A program made the position numbers and the translations under genes. A stretch of DNA of 64,000 nt from Peribacillus sp. FSL E2-0218 (GTDB lineage Bacteria > Bacillota > Bacilli > Bacillales > DSM-1321): the NCBI RefSeq assembly GCF_037992945.1, contig NZ_CP150304.1:4533501-4597500 (forward strand), in the 5' to 3' direction. This document shows, piece by piece, positions 26,621-35,587 of this stretch. Under the pieces are notes generated by a model, which worked only from the letters and a program-made list of their open reading frames with translations, ran no database searches and had not been told where the DNA came from. The first letter of the stretch is position 1; each line of letters opens with the position of its first letter.

Positions 26621-26631
26621 TGTGTTATACT
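26621..26631 (+). promoter_or_regulatory. CcpN-type operator upstream of pckA
   Basis: TGTGTTATACT matches the CcpN consensus TRTGHYATAYW (from memory) at every position. CcpN represses gluconeogenic genes pckA and gapB in B. subtilis during glycolysis. It lies 42 bp before the start codon and overlaps a likely promoter (TTATACTAATTGTAATATAAA region). Confidence 0.7.
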
Positions 26632-26672
26632 AATTGTAATATAAAACTTAAACAAAGGAAGGTACCTCATAT

Positions 26673-28259
26673 ATGAATTCTGTAGACGTTTCTAATGAGT
26701 TACACCAGTTATTAACAGGAAACAACGTGCAAACTCAGCTTTCAGTTCCTAAATTGGTCGAAAAGGTATTAAGCAGGAATGAAGGGGTTTTAACTTCAAC
26801 TGGAGCAGTAAAAGCAGAAACAGGCAAATATACTGGCCGTTCACCTAAAGATAAATATATCGTCGAGGAAGCATCCGTAAAAGATAAAGTCGATTGGGGT
26901 CCAGTGAACCAGCCAATTTCGGAAGATGTGTTCAATAAACTATATAATAAAGTAATTGACTACTTAAAAGCAAAAGAAGAGATTTTCGTTTTCAAGGGCT
27001 TCGCTGGCGCAGAAGAATCATCCCGCCTTCCAATTCGTGTCGTTAATGAATATGCTTGGCATAATCTTTTCGCGCATACTTTATTCATCCGTCCAAACGA
27101 AGAGGAGCTAAGAGGCCATGAAGCAGAATTCACGATCCTTTCGGCACCTAACTTCAAAGCAGATCCAGCGGTGGACGGAACGCAATCCGAAACGTTCATT
27201 ATCGTTTCTTTTGAACGCCGCACCATCTTGATCGGCGGAACGGAATATGCAGGTGAAATGAAAAAATCGATCTTCTCGATCATGAACTACCTTCTTCCAG
27301 AGGCTGGAATCCTTCCAATGCACTGCTCTGCGAATGTAGGACGTGAAGGGGACGTCGCTTTATTCTTCGGACTGTCCGGAACCGGCAAGACGACTTTATC
27401 TGCAGACACGAATCGCAAGCTGATCGGTGATGATGAACACGGCTGGGCTTCTAACGGTGTTTTCAACATCGAAGGTGGCTGCTATGCGAAAACGATCAAC
27501 CTTTCACGTGAAAAAGAACCACAAATCTTCGATGCCATCCGTTTTGGAGCCGTCTTGGAAAATGTTGTTGTTGATCCGGATACACGTGAAGCGGATTATG
27601 ATGACAGTTCATTGACGGAAAACACCCGTGCCGCATACCAAATGCAAGCAATCGATAATATCGTGAGCCCAAGTATCGCCGGACACCCGAATACGATCAT
27701 TTTCCTGACGGCTGATGCTTCAGGCGTATTGCCTCCAATCAGCAAGCTGTCCAAGGAACAAGCGATGTTCCATTTCCTAAGCGGATACACAAGCAAGTTA
27801 GCTGGAACGGAAAGAGGGGTAACTTCACCGGAGGCGACATTCTCCACTTGCTTCGGTTCACCATTCTTGCCGCTACCTGCTACACGCTATGCTGAAATGC
27901 TTGGTGATAAAATTGACGAGCACAATGCAAAAGTATACCTTGTCAATACAGGATGGACAGGCGGAGCATACGGAACTGGAAGCCGCATGAAACTTGCTTA
28001 CACGCGTGCCATGGTTCAGGCGGCACTTGAAGGGGAACTGGCTAACATTGAAACGGTCAAGGATGAAATCTTTGGTTTGAATATCCCGCTTCATGTTCCT
28101 GGCGTTCCGGACGAAGTGCTTCAGCCAATCAAGACTTGGGCAGATCCTGAAGCTTACAAGCAATCCGCAACGGACCTTGCCGCTCAATTCCGTGCAAACT
28201 TCAAGAAGTTCGGCAGCGTTCCAAATGAAATCGAAGATCTTGGCGGGCCGATCGCTTAA
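26673..28259 (+). CDS. pckA: Phosphoenolpyruvate carboxykinase (ATP)
   Basis: 528 residues. Converts oxaloacetate and ATP to phosphoenolpyruvate, the first committed step of gluconeogenesis, in the cytosol. Kinase-1a motif GLSGTGKTTLSAD (about residues 235-247) and IGDDEHGW are clear, as are GRSPKDKYIV near the N-terminus and NTGWTGGAYGTGSRM toward the C-terminus. ATG 26673 has AAAGGAAGG upstream. Divergent from metK as in B. subtilis; probably repressed by CcpN. Own terminator. Confidence 0.99.
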   Translation: MNSVDVSNELHQLLTGNNVQTQLSVPKLVEKVLSRNEGVLTSTGAVKAETGKYTGRSPKDKYIVEEASVKDKVDWGPVNQPISEDVFNKLYNKVIDYLKAKEEIFVFKGFAGAEESSRLPIRVVNEYAWHNLFAHTLFIRPNEEELRGHEAEFTILSAPNFKADPAVDGTQSETFIIVSFERRTILIGGTEYAGEMKKSIFSIMNYLLPEAGILPMHCSANVGREGDVALFFGLSGTGKTTLSADTNRKLIGDDEHGWASNGVFNIEGGCYAKTINLSREKEPQIFDAIRFGAVLENVVVDPDTREADYDDSSLTENTRAAYQMQAIDNIVSPSIAGHPNTIIFLTADASGVLPPISKLSKEQAMFHFLSGYTSKLAGTERGVTSPEATFSTCFGSPFLPLPATRYAEMLGDKIDEHNAKVYLVNTGWTGGAYGTGSRMKLAYTRAMVQAALEGELANIETVKDEIFGLNIPLHVPGVPDEVLQPIKTWADPEAYKQSATDLAAQFRANFKKFGSVPNEIEDLGGPIA

Positions 28260-28274
28260 AATAAATCATTCACA

Positions 28275-28302
28275 AAAGGACCAAGCACTAGCTTGGTCCT
28301 TT
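28275..28302 (+). terminator. Intrinsic terminator of pckA
   Basis: AAAGGACCAAGC and GCTTGGTCCTTT form a perfect 12-bp stem with a 4-nt loop. Confidence 0.88.
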
Positions 28303-28397
28303 GTTCTGTCCATATAGGTTAGAACGAACCTCCTTTCTTCCCCTAAAAAAGGGCACGGACACAGTGGTCGGCACCCTTTTCCATTCATTAGGTTGAT

Positions 28398-29699
28398 TTA
28401 GCTGATCGCTTTATTTCTGGCTTTTTCCTTCGACACCTTTTTATATTGATAAATATTGCCCAAGTTGGCGACCGGGACTTCGGTCTTCGTTACATCAATG
28501 CAATTGCGTGTATCGAGGATCATTTTATTGGCCATCAGATTTGATAGATTGTCATAATCCATCAGCTTGAATTCATCGTGGTCGGTCAAGACGAGAATCA
28601 GGTCGGCATCGTTTACGGCATCCTCCACTGAAACGATGGGCATCATGCCTGACTGAACATGCGGGTCATGCAGGGCTACGTCCATGTGGTCCATCCCCAT
28701 CAAAATATTGACGACATCGATGGCAGGACTTTCCCGGATATCATCGACATTCCCTTTGTAGGAAAGCCCGAAGATCGCCACCTTTGGCCGCTCGATTCCT
28801 TCAAGCATCATCCTGACGCAATTGACAATGTAATAGGGCATCGATACGTTGGTATCACGGGCCAGCTTAATGATTCTCGCAAACTCTGGGGCTTTTGCGA
28901 CAACGAAATAGGGATCGACCGCTAAGCAATGACCGCCGACTCCTGGCCCTGGTTGGTGAATGTTGACACGCGGGTGCTTATTGGCCATCGATATGACGTC
29001 CAATACATTGATGTCCAGCTCGAAGCACACTTTCGTCAGTTCATTTGCAAGGGCGATATTCACATCCCGGAAGGTATTTTCCATCAGCTTGGACATTTCC
29101 GCCGTCTTGGCATCCGTCTGAATGATCTCCCCTTTAACGAAGGTTCGATAGACCAGGCTCCCTTCATATGAGCATGTTTCCGTAATTCCGCCGACGATAC
29201 GGTTATTATGAACCAGCTCTTCCAATATCCTTCCAGGCAAAACACGTTCAGGACAATGAACAAGGAAGATCTCTTCTCCGATGGTAAGGCCCGTCATTTC
29301 AATCATCGGTCTGATATGATCATCCATGCTTCGAGGAGCGATCGTCGATTCGATGATGATGACATTTCCCTTCCTGATGAATGGAAGGATGCTTGCGACA
29401 GCTTCGGTGACATGGGTCAAATCACAGGATTTGTGCATGTCGGTTTTATTTGGCGTAGGCACAGCAATAATGAAAACATCTGCATATTCCGGTCTTAATG
29501 ACGCTTGGAACTTTTGGGCATCCAGCACTTCATGCAAAACCTGCTCCAAACCAGGTTCCTCGATATGGAGCTTTCCCTGATTCAAATTGGAGATGATATC
29601 AGGATGGATATCCACTCCGACGACGTCGACACCATGTTTCGCAAACATTAAAGAAGTTGGCAGTCCTATATAACCCAGTCCCAATGTACATATTTTCAT
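28398..29699 (-). CDS. UDP-sugar dehydrogenase (UDP-ManNAc dehydrogenase type)
   Basis: 433 residues from ATG 29699 (AGGAGTGG at 8 nt). NAD-binding Rossmann start CTLGLGYIGLPTS, central substrate domain with HCPERVLPG, catalytic Cys in PGPGVGGHCLAVDPYF (about residue 265), and the C-terminal UDP-binding domain (FGLSYKGNVDDIRESPA). HCPERVLPG and GVGGHCLAVDP favour a WecC-like UDP-N-acetylmannosamine dehydrogenase over UDP-glucose dehydrogenase. With the divergent wecB epimerase it would give UDP-ManNAcA from UDP-GlcNAc for a surface polysaccharide. Probably co-transcribed with the two glycosyltransferases upstream. Confidence 0.88.
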   Translation of the reverse strand: MKICTLGLGYIGLPTSLMFAKHGVDVVGVDIHPDIISNLNQGKLHIEEPGLEQVLHEVLDAQKFQASLRPEYADVFIIAVPTPNKTDMHKSCDLTHVTEAVASILPFIRKGNVIIIESTIAPRSMDDHIRPMIEMTGLTIGEEIFLVHCPERVLPGRILEELVHNNRIVGGITETCSYEGSLVYRTFVKGEIIQTDAKTAEMSKLMENTFRDVNIALANELTKVCFELDINVLDVISMANKHPRVNIHQPGPGVGGHCLAVDPYFVVAKAPEFARIIKLARDTNVSMPYYIVNCVRMMLEGIERPKVAIFGLSYKGNVDDIRESPAIDVVNILMGMDHMDVALHDPHVQSGMMPIVSVEDAVNDADLILVLTDHDEFKLMDYDNLSNLMANKMILDTRNCIDVTKTEVPVANLGNIYQYKKVSKEKARNKAIS

Positions 29700-29740
29700 A
29701 TAAACCACTCCTATTCATTATGATCTGCTACACTCTTAGC

Positions 29741-31057
29741 TCAGGCAGTTTGATAAATCTCGATGAAGATTTCCTTCTCTTGCTTCCAATTGTATTTTTG
29801 GCGGGCCATCAAGCAATTCCGGCTCATTTCCGCCCTTTTTTCAGGATGCTTCAGTAAGTAATTGACTCCTTCCGCAATGGCTTTAGGATCATGTGAATCG
29901 ACACATACACCGATCCGTTCCGCATCTACCACCTTTTGAATTTCGGGGAAGCTGCAGGCAACGACCGGCACACCGCTCATCATGTATTCAAATAATTTAT
30001 TCGAAGAAGCGGAATAGTGATTAAAGCAAACATTATTCAATACTTGAAAACCTAAATAAGCATTTTTCGTATAATGGAGCAATTCGTCGACCGGTACCTT
30101 TGGCAAGAATTTCACCCGATGCTCCAAATCCATTTCCTTTACCTTCTTCATTAATGCAGCCTTGATTTTTCCATCTCCTATAAAAACCACCGTCCCTGCC
30201 TTGATCAGCGGCACAGCATCGACCAATTGCTCCAGCCCCCTGCCCATCTGGACACCGCCTTGATACAACAATATCGGTTCATCGGGCGGCAAACTCAGCA
30301 GCTCATGCAAATCCACGGACGTGCTTTCCTCCGGATTGGTCGGAATCGGATAGTTATGGACAACTTTTGGATAGAGACCATATAAGTCTTCATTATATTT
30401 AGCTCTCGTATGGTTCTCGGCAATCATTTCGTCGACGAATAGTAAGAGGAATTTCTCCATCGTCCCGTAGATCCGGCTATTATATCCCGTTCTGCTCGTT
30501 TGGACTTCATGCGAATCATAAATCAGCTTTTTCCTTCTCAGCCATTTACTGCTGATCGCTCCCTGCATGAGCGTATTCAAGTCATTGGAATGGTAAAAAT
30601 CATATTTCTTTTTCCGCCCATGATAAACCATTTGACCAAAAATATAGCTTCTTGTTAATAAAGTCGGCAGCTTCGTACGGGTCATGATCATGGACCCCAA
30701 GGCAAGGATTGCTAGGGAGCCAATCAAAATCGCCGATCCCGCCCAGCTAGTGATCAAGTTCAGGTTCAACATCGTGTTCCAAACCAATAAGGTCAATAAG
30801 GTGATTTCAAACTTCTTTTTCTTCAATTTGCCGACGATCCTAAGAATTTTATGAAGTGCCTCCCAGCGGTTATTGACCCTTGTGACCGTGAAGCCACTTT
30901 GATGTTTTTCCTTTTTGGGCAAATCTTTGATTTTCCAATTATGGATGGCGATCAAATCCACTTCATACCCCACTTCCGTAAGTGCTGTACATTCTCTTAG
31001 AACCCTTGCATCGTTCGTAAAGTGATTCCACACAAACATACATACCTTCTTCGTCAT
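29741..31057 (-). CDS. Glycosyltransferase family 4 with internal membrane segments
   Basis: 438 residues from ATG 31057 (GGAGG at 5 nt). The N-terminal GT-B half begins KKVCMFVWNHFTNDARVLRE. An unusual hydrophobic stretch of about 50 residues (around 85-135, with NLITSWAGSAILIGSLAILALG) interrupts it, so the protein is probably membrane-attached. The donor half has GGVQMGRGLEQLVDAV, VFIGDG and the EX7E-like region LFEYMMSGVPVVACSFPE. Sugar donor and acceptor unknown. Lies in an operon with the other GT and the dehydrogenase, so a cell-surface polysaccharide is likely. Confidence 0.88.
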   Translation of the reverse strand: MTKKVCMFVWNHFTNDARVLRECTALTEVGYEVDLIAIHNWKIKDLPKKEKHQSGFTVTRVNNRWEALHKILRIVGKLKKKKFEITLLTLLVWNTMLNLNLITSWAGSAILIGSLAILALGSMIMTRTKLPTLLTRSYIFGQMVYHGRKKKYDFYHSNDLNTLMQGAISSKWLRRKKLIYDSHEVQTSRTGYNSRIYGTMEKFLLLFVDEMIAENHTRAKYNEDLYGLYPKVVHNYPIPTNPEESTSVDLHELLSLPPDEPILLYQGGVQMGRGLEQLVDAVPLIKAGTVVFIGDGKIKAALMKKVKEMDLEHRVKFLPKVPVDELLHYTKNAYLGFQVLNNVCFNHYSASSNKLFEYMMSGVPVVACSFPEIQKVVDAERIGVCVDSHDPKAIAEGVNYLLKHPEKRAEMSRNCLMARQKYNWKQEKEIFIEIYQTA

Positions 31058-31086
31058 GTTGTCCTCCACTTCCGGTTTATTCTTCC

Positions 31087-32286
31087 CTACGCCTCCAAGA
31101 CGTTGATGAGGCCTTTAATATTTTGGGACCATTGAAAATGCTGTTTCGCATATACATAACCGTTTTCCCCTAGCTCTTCACGCAGCGCTCGATCTCTGGC
31201 CATGGTCAAAATGTGGCGACTGATTTCATCCACATCCCGGCTATCTGCCACCAGCCCGCACTTCGCCTCTGAGATCACCTGCTTGGCCCTTCCCGCCACA
31301 TCACCGACAATCGGCTTTCCGACACACATATAATCAATGATCTTTCCAGGCAGCACCGTATTGAACACCTCTTTTTCCACCAAGCTTACATAAGCAATAT
31401 GGGAGGAGGAAACTTCATGAAGGGTCACCCTCCGATTCATCGCATTCATGACTTTTATATTCGCCAATCCCTTCGCGCTGATTTCCCTCTCGACTTCAGC
31501 TGCCCGGTAGCCGTATCCGATTATCGTGAACTCGATTTGCTTATGTTTCCTTAACGTTTCAGCAATGGCTATCAGTTTTTTCAGGTCTTGGGCCAGTCCG
31601 ATATTCCCGGTATAGACGACCTTGATTTTCGTTTCAGAAATGGGGGTAAATACATTCCGCAACGCCAGCTCATCACCAGTGAGCGAATTGGGGATGAAAT
31701 GAATCGTTTCTTCCTCGACCCCCTTGGCCCTGATATAATCCCTGAACCCAGGACTATTGATGATAATATGATCTGAATGCCGATACAGCTTCCGCTCCAG
31801 GACGTATGCGAACTTCAAAATCCATTTATTTGCGAAAACCCCCACTCCCATCAACGATTCTGGCCATAAGTCCCTGACATCGGTAATGAGTTTCGCCTTC
31901 ATTTTTCTCTTGGCAATCAATGCTGCCATCGTCGGGAAAATTGGCGGTGTCGAGACAAACACATAATCATAAGTTTTTTCGAGACGGATGATTGTATAAA
32001 TGAAAAGCCACATCGCTTCCAGATAATGCAGCAAGCGCCTTCCCATATTGCTTGTATACCGCTTCACCTTATTCGGTTTTATCCTGATGACATCTTCCTC
32101 AATATGTTCCTCATCCCAAAATTCATGGTCTTGATACAAACCTTGATCGGGATAACTCGGTTTCAACGTGATGACCGTTACTTCATATCCGTTTCTTTTC
32201 AAATGGAGATACACATTTTTCATTCGATTTCCCGCACTTCCGATTTCCGGATAAAAGTTTTGCACGATCATCAGGACGCTTTTCAT
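31087..32286 (-). CDS. Glycosyltransferase family 4
   Basis: 399 residues. N-terminal GT4 start VLMIVQNFYPEIGSAGNRM, typical of WbuB/WcaI-like enzymes that act after an initial sugar is placed on undecaprenyl phosphate. Donor half: VVYTGNIGLAQDLKKLI, IIGYGYRAAEVE, GKIIDYMCVGKPIVGDVAG with the conserved Glu region replaced by GKIIDYM. The start is ATG 32286 or GTG 32292; AGGTG precedes both. First gene of the minus-strand operon; divergent from wecB with a 200-bp shared promoter region. Confidence 0.9.
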   Translation of the reverse strand: MKSVLMIVQNFYPEIGSAGNRMKNVYLHLKRNGYEVTVITLKPSYPDQGLYQDHEFWDEEHIEEDVIRIKPNKVKRYTSNMGRRLLHYLEAMWLFIYTIIRLEKTYDYVFVSTPPIFPTMAALIAKRKMKAKLITDVRDLWPESLMGVGVFANKWILKFAYVLERKLYRHSDHIIINSPGFRDYIRAKGVEEETIHFIPNSLTGDELALRNVFTPISETKIKVVYTGNIGLAQDLKKLIAIAETLRKHKQIEFTIIGYGYRAAEVEREISAKGLANIKVMNAMNRRVTLHEVSSSHIAYVSLVEKEVFNTVLPGKIIDYMCVGKPIVGDVAGRAKQVISEAKCGLVADSRDVDEISRHILTMARDRALREELGENGYVYAKQHFQWSQNIKGLINVLEA

Positions 32287-32485
32287 ATTCACCTATCACC
32301 TCTATTCTTGGATCAGTCATGCTTCCTGCTTTATATTGTAAAGTGCCGTTATTAATGGAAGGTTAAGGAAATATAAAGTCCTCATTAATATTGTAAATAT
32401 TGCGTTAATTATTGTTTCGTTTTCATTTTTCCTCTGAATCTCTCGTTATAATGGGGAGGACAGTTAGCAGGAGGAGGAATGGAGC

Positions 32486-33622
32486 ATGCCTAAACAACGT
32501 TTGAAGGTCATGACGGTCTTTGGCACGAGGCCTGAAGCAATTAAAATGGCACCAGTCGTTTTGGAACTGAAAAAACATCAGGACGAAATAGAAACCATCG
32601 TGGTGGTCACCGCCCAGCATCGGGAAATGCTTGATCAAGTACTGCAATGTTTTCAAATAAAGCCAGATCACGATTTGGATATGATGAGAGACAGACAGAC
32701 ATTAGAGGATATTACAACAAGGGGCATCGAGGGACTCAGTTGGCTCATGAAGCATATAAAACCGGATATCGTCCTCGTCCATGGAGATACGACGACCACT
32801 TTCATCGCTAGCTTGGCTGCTTACTATAATAAGGTCCAGATTGGCCATGTTGAAGCCGGACTCCGCACTTGGAATAAGCATTCACCGTTTCCTGAGGAGA
32901 TGAATCGGCAATTGACCGGTGTCCTGGCCGACATCCACTTCGCCCCGACCAAGCAGGCTGCCGAAAACCTGCTATTGGAGAATAAACGGACCGACAGCAT
33001 CCACATCACTGGAAATACGGTGATCGATGCCTTGAAAACAACGATCCAGAAGGACTATTCGCATCCGATCCTCTCTGATTTGAATGGAGATAGGATGCTA
33101 TTGATGACGGTACATCGGCGTGAAAATATCGGAAAACCGATGCAGGGGATATTCCGTTCCGTGAAGCGGCTTCTTGATGAACATGGGGATATCCAGGTTG
33201 TTTTCCCGATTCATAAAAATCCAGTCGTCCGGGAAATCGCCCATGAGGTCTTCGAAGAAACAAAAAGGCTACATATCATCGAGCCCTTGGAAGTGATCGA
33301 TTTCCATAACTTCGCGGCACGATCTCATCTCATCCTGACAGATTCCGGAGGGGTGCAGGAGGAAGCGCCATCACTTGGCGTCCCGGTTGTCGTGTTGCGC
33401 GATACGACGGAACGGCCGGAGGGAATCAAGGCCGGCACACTTTTATTGGCCGGAATCGAAGAAGACCGCATTTACGAGGCAACCCATAATCTGCTTACGA
33501 ACGAAGGCGACTATGAAAAAATGGCAACAGCCTCGAATCCATATGGGGATGGCTTTGCATCGAAACGGATTGTCGAAATTCTCCTCAAGCATTGTCAAGT
33601 GAGATTCGCCCTTCCATCATGA
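32486..33622 (+). CDS. wecB: UDP-N-acetylglucosamine 2-epimerase
   Basis: 378 residues, normal for non-hydrolysing epimerases (mnaA/yvyH in B. subtilis). Interconverts UDP-GlcNAc and UDP-ManNAc in the cytosol for teichoic acid linkage units or ManNAc-containing polysaccharide. Signatures: MTVFGTRPEAIKMAPVV at the start, VHGDTTTTF, GHVEAGLRT, and DSGGVQEEAPSLGVPVVVLRDTTERPE near the C-terminus. A strong GGAGGAGG fixes the ATG. Followed by a terminator shared with the convergent chemoreceptor gene. Confidence 0.96.
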   Translation: MPKQRLKVMTVFGTRPEAIKMAPVVLELKKHQDEIETIVVVTAQHREMLDQVLQCFQIKPDHDLDMMRDRQTLEDITTRGIEGLSWLMKHIKPDIVLVHGDTTTTFIASLAAYYNKVQIGHVEAGLRTWNKHSPFPEEMNRQLTGVLADIHFAPTKQAAENLLLENKRTDSIHITGNTVIDALKTTIQKDYSHPILSDLNGDRMLLMTVHRRENIGKPMQGIFRSVKRLLDEHGDIQVVFPIHKNPVVREIAHEVFEETKRLHIIEPLEVIDFHNFAARSHLILTDSGGVQEEAPSLGVPVVVLRDTTERPEGIKAGTLLLAGIEEDRIYEATHNLLTNEGDYEKMATASNPYGDGFASKRIVEILLKHCQVRFALPS

Positions 33623-33636
33623 AAGAATGAAAAGCG

Positions 33637-33674
33637 AAAAAGCCTGCCGCCTCGCATGGGCGGTCAGGCTTTTT
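33637..33674. terminator. Bidirectional terminator between wecB and the chemoreceptor gene
   Basis: AAAAAGCCTG with CAGGCTTTTT, and inside it CCGCC/GGGCGG, form a long stem around a 4-6-nt loop. T-runs on both strands. Confidence 0.85.
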
Positions 33675-33686
33675 GATTTTCACATT

Positions 33687-35375
33687 TTAAAACTTAAACC
33701 GGCTCACTTCCATTTTCAAGCTTTCAGCCAAGGTTGCCAACGCTTGGGCACCTTCGGAAATCTGTTCGGTGGCGGTGTGCTGTTCTTCGGTCGCAGCACT
33801 TGCATCATTTGCCCTTTCTGCGGAGATGACCGCTATTTCCTTGATAGAATGAGCGCCTTCCGTAACATCTTCAGTCATCACCTGCAGGTCGTCAACGGCA
33901 GAGGACACCGAGGCAATTTGCTCACTCACCTGTCCGACGGCCGATTTAATGTTAGTGAATACTTGTAGCGAGCTTGCCGAAGCAGCAAGTCCTTCTTCCG
34001 CTTTCTTACTTCCTACATTGATAGACTCGACTCCCCTTCCAGTAGCCTCCTGGATGAACCGGACCATTTTCTCAATTTCCGCTGCCGATATCTTCGATTG
34101 CTCGGCAAGCTTCCGGACCTCATCAGCCACCACTGCGAACCCTTTCCCATGTTCTCCAGCTCGTGCCGCTTCAATCGCTGCATTCAATGCCAATAAATTC
34201 GTTTGTTCGGAAATATCGGTAATGAATGTTGTCACCCGTTGAATTTCATTCGAGTGACTCGACATGTTTTCCATAATTTTTGCCGACTCGCGAATCGTAG
34301 CATTAATCTCCTCCATTTGAGCCGTTACATCATTCATGCCCTCTGCCCCCTGTTGAACGAGTCCATTGACAGTCTTGGCTGAATGAAGCATTTCGACATT
34401 GCTCAGTGTGATCCGTTTGATGGCAGCAGCCATTTCTATCATCGAATCGACCGATTTTTCGACAATATCGACCTGAAGGGAGGTGCCTTTCCTATTTTCC
34501 TCTGCAGTTGCCGACACCAGCTCTGAGGACGCCAGGCTTTCTTCTGAACTTGCCGACATCTGTTCAGCTTGAACAGCAAGCTGTGACGCGGAATCCCTCA
34601 TATTCAGGACAATCGATTTAAGTCCCCCTACCATTAAATTGAAGGCCCTTGCCATTTCTCCAATTTCATCTTTGTTCCAGATTTTCATTTCTTCAATATC
34701 TAAATTACCGGCAGCGACTTGGCCCAGCGCTTCCGTCAGCTTACGGACAGGACGTGAAATGCTTCTGCTGAGGATGATGGGCAATATGATACTGAGAACG
34801 AACCCGCCGATTATCAGCAAAACGATGAATGCCTTCATATCCCCCACCTTCTCATTCAATTCCTTCCTTGTCTCCTGCATATACACATTCTGTTTGCCAT
34901 CCAGCTTCTCGGCATTATCCAAGATCGTTTTATCCAGCTCAATCGCATTATCGGCAATTTCCATCGCCTTCTTACTATTCCCTTGCTGCATGCTTATGGT
35001 TATCTCTTCAGCCATTCCCATATATTCCAGCTGCGTGCGATGAATCTCTTCAAGCAATTCCCGGTCTTCCTTGGATGTCATGCTTTTCTCAAGCGTGCTG
35101 TATGCCTTCTCGAATCCATCATGAGCCGTCTCCCTATTTTCCAGATAAGTGGAATCTTTATAGATGATATATCCGCGAACATCATTAGAGATGGCTTGCT
35201 GCTTGTTGATCATCTCCTCGACTAGGCTGATTTTTTTCACCCTATCATCCAATAAAAACGTATACTTGCCATTCAAATCGATGATGATCCATAGATACAG
35301 AACACCTATGGCCACCAAAAATAAAAGGATGGACAAAAAACTTGCCCATAATTTTTTCGATACGGATAACTTCAA
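33687..35375 (-). CDS. Methyl-accepting chemotaxis protein
   Basis: 562 residues from TTG 35375 (TGGAGG at 9 nt); the TTG at 35399 precedes the SD. First membrane helix about 8-30 (FLSILLFLVAIGVLYLWII), a four-helix-bundle sensor outside (about 35-180), second helix (IVLLIIGGFVLSIILPIIL), HAMP, then a cytoplasmic signalling domain. The hairpin is highly conserved (FITDISEQTNLLALNAAIEAARAGE, read in two halves). It feeds CheA/CheW to control flagellar motion. Ligand unknown. Not in an operon with its neighbours. Confidence 0.95.
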   Translation of the reverse strand: MKLSVSKKLWASFLSILLFLVAIGVLYLWIIIDLNGKYTFLLDDRVKKISLVEEMINKQQAISNDVRGYIIYKDSTYLENRETAHDGFEKAYSTLEKSMTSKEDRELLEEIHRTQLEYMGMAEEITISMQQGNSKKAMEIADNAIELDKTILDNAEKLDGKQNVYMQETRKELNEKVGDMKAFIVLLIIGGFVLSIILPIILSRSISRPVRKLTEALGQVAAGNLDIEEMKIWNKDEIGEMARAFNLMVGGLKSIVLNMRDSASQLAVQAEQMSASSEESLASSELVSATAEENRKGTSLQVDIVEKSVDSMIEMAAAIKRITLSNVEMLHSAKTVNGLVQQGAEGMNDVTAQMEEINATIRESAKIMENMSSHSNEIQRVTTFITDISEQTNLLALNAAIEAARAGEHGKGFAVVADEVRKLAEQSKISAAEIEKMVRFIQEATGRGVESINVGSKKAEEGLAASASSLQVFTNIKSAVGQVSEQIASVSSAVDDLQVMTEDVTEGAHSIKEIAVISAERANDASAATEEQHTATEQISEGAQALATLAESLKMEVSRFKF

Positions 35376-35550
35376 GATATGCAACCTCCATTTGTCCAAA
35401 ATTTAAAATTTTCAATCTATATGGATAATATCGGCCAACTAGTACTTTTTTTCCAGTACAATATACATATGTCGAAAAAAATTGGAAAGCATCAAGCTTC
35501 CGTTGAGCCGATGGCCTGAATGAAGGCGTCATCTTCGCGGGTAAAAACAA

Positions 35551-35577
35551 AAAAAGACCACCAAATGGTGATCTTTT
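35551..35577 (-). terminator. Intrinsic terminator of the MATE gene
   Basis: Minus strand: AAAAGATCACC, loop ATTT, GGTGGTCTTTT, then TTTGTTTTT. Confidence 0.8.
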
Positions 35578-35587
35578 CGGTGAACAT

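Noticed and set aside
32293..32485. Riboswitch in the wecB-glycosyltransferase intergenic region
   Set aside because: AT-rich promoter DNA only; no conserved aptamer blocks or terminator seen.
29157..33622. Complete teichuronic acid or capsule operon
   Set aside because: Only four genes are present; no flippase, polymerase or priming transferase is seen, so a full pathway cannot be claimed.
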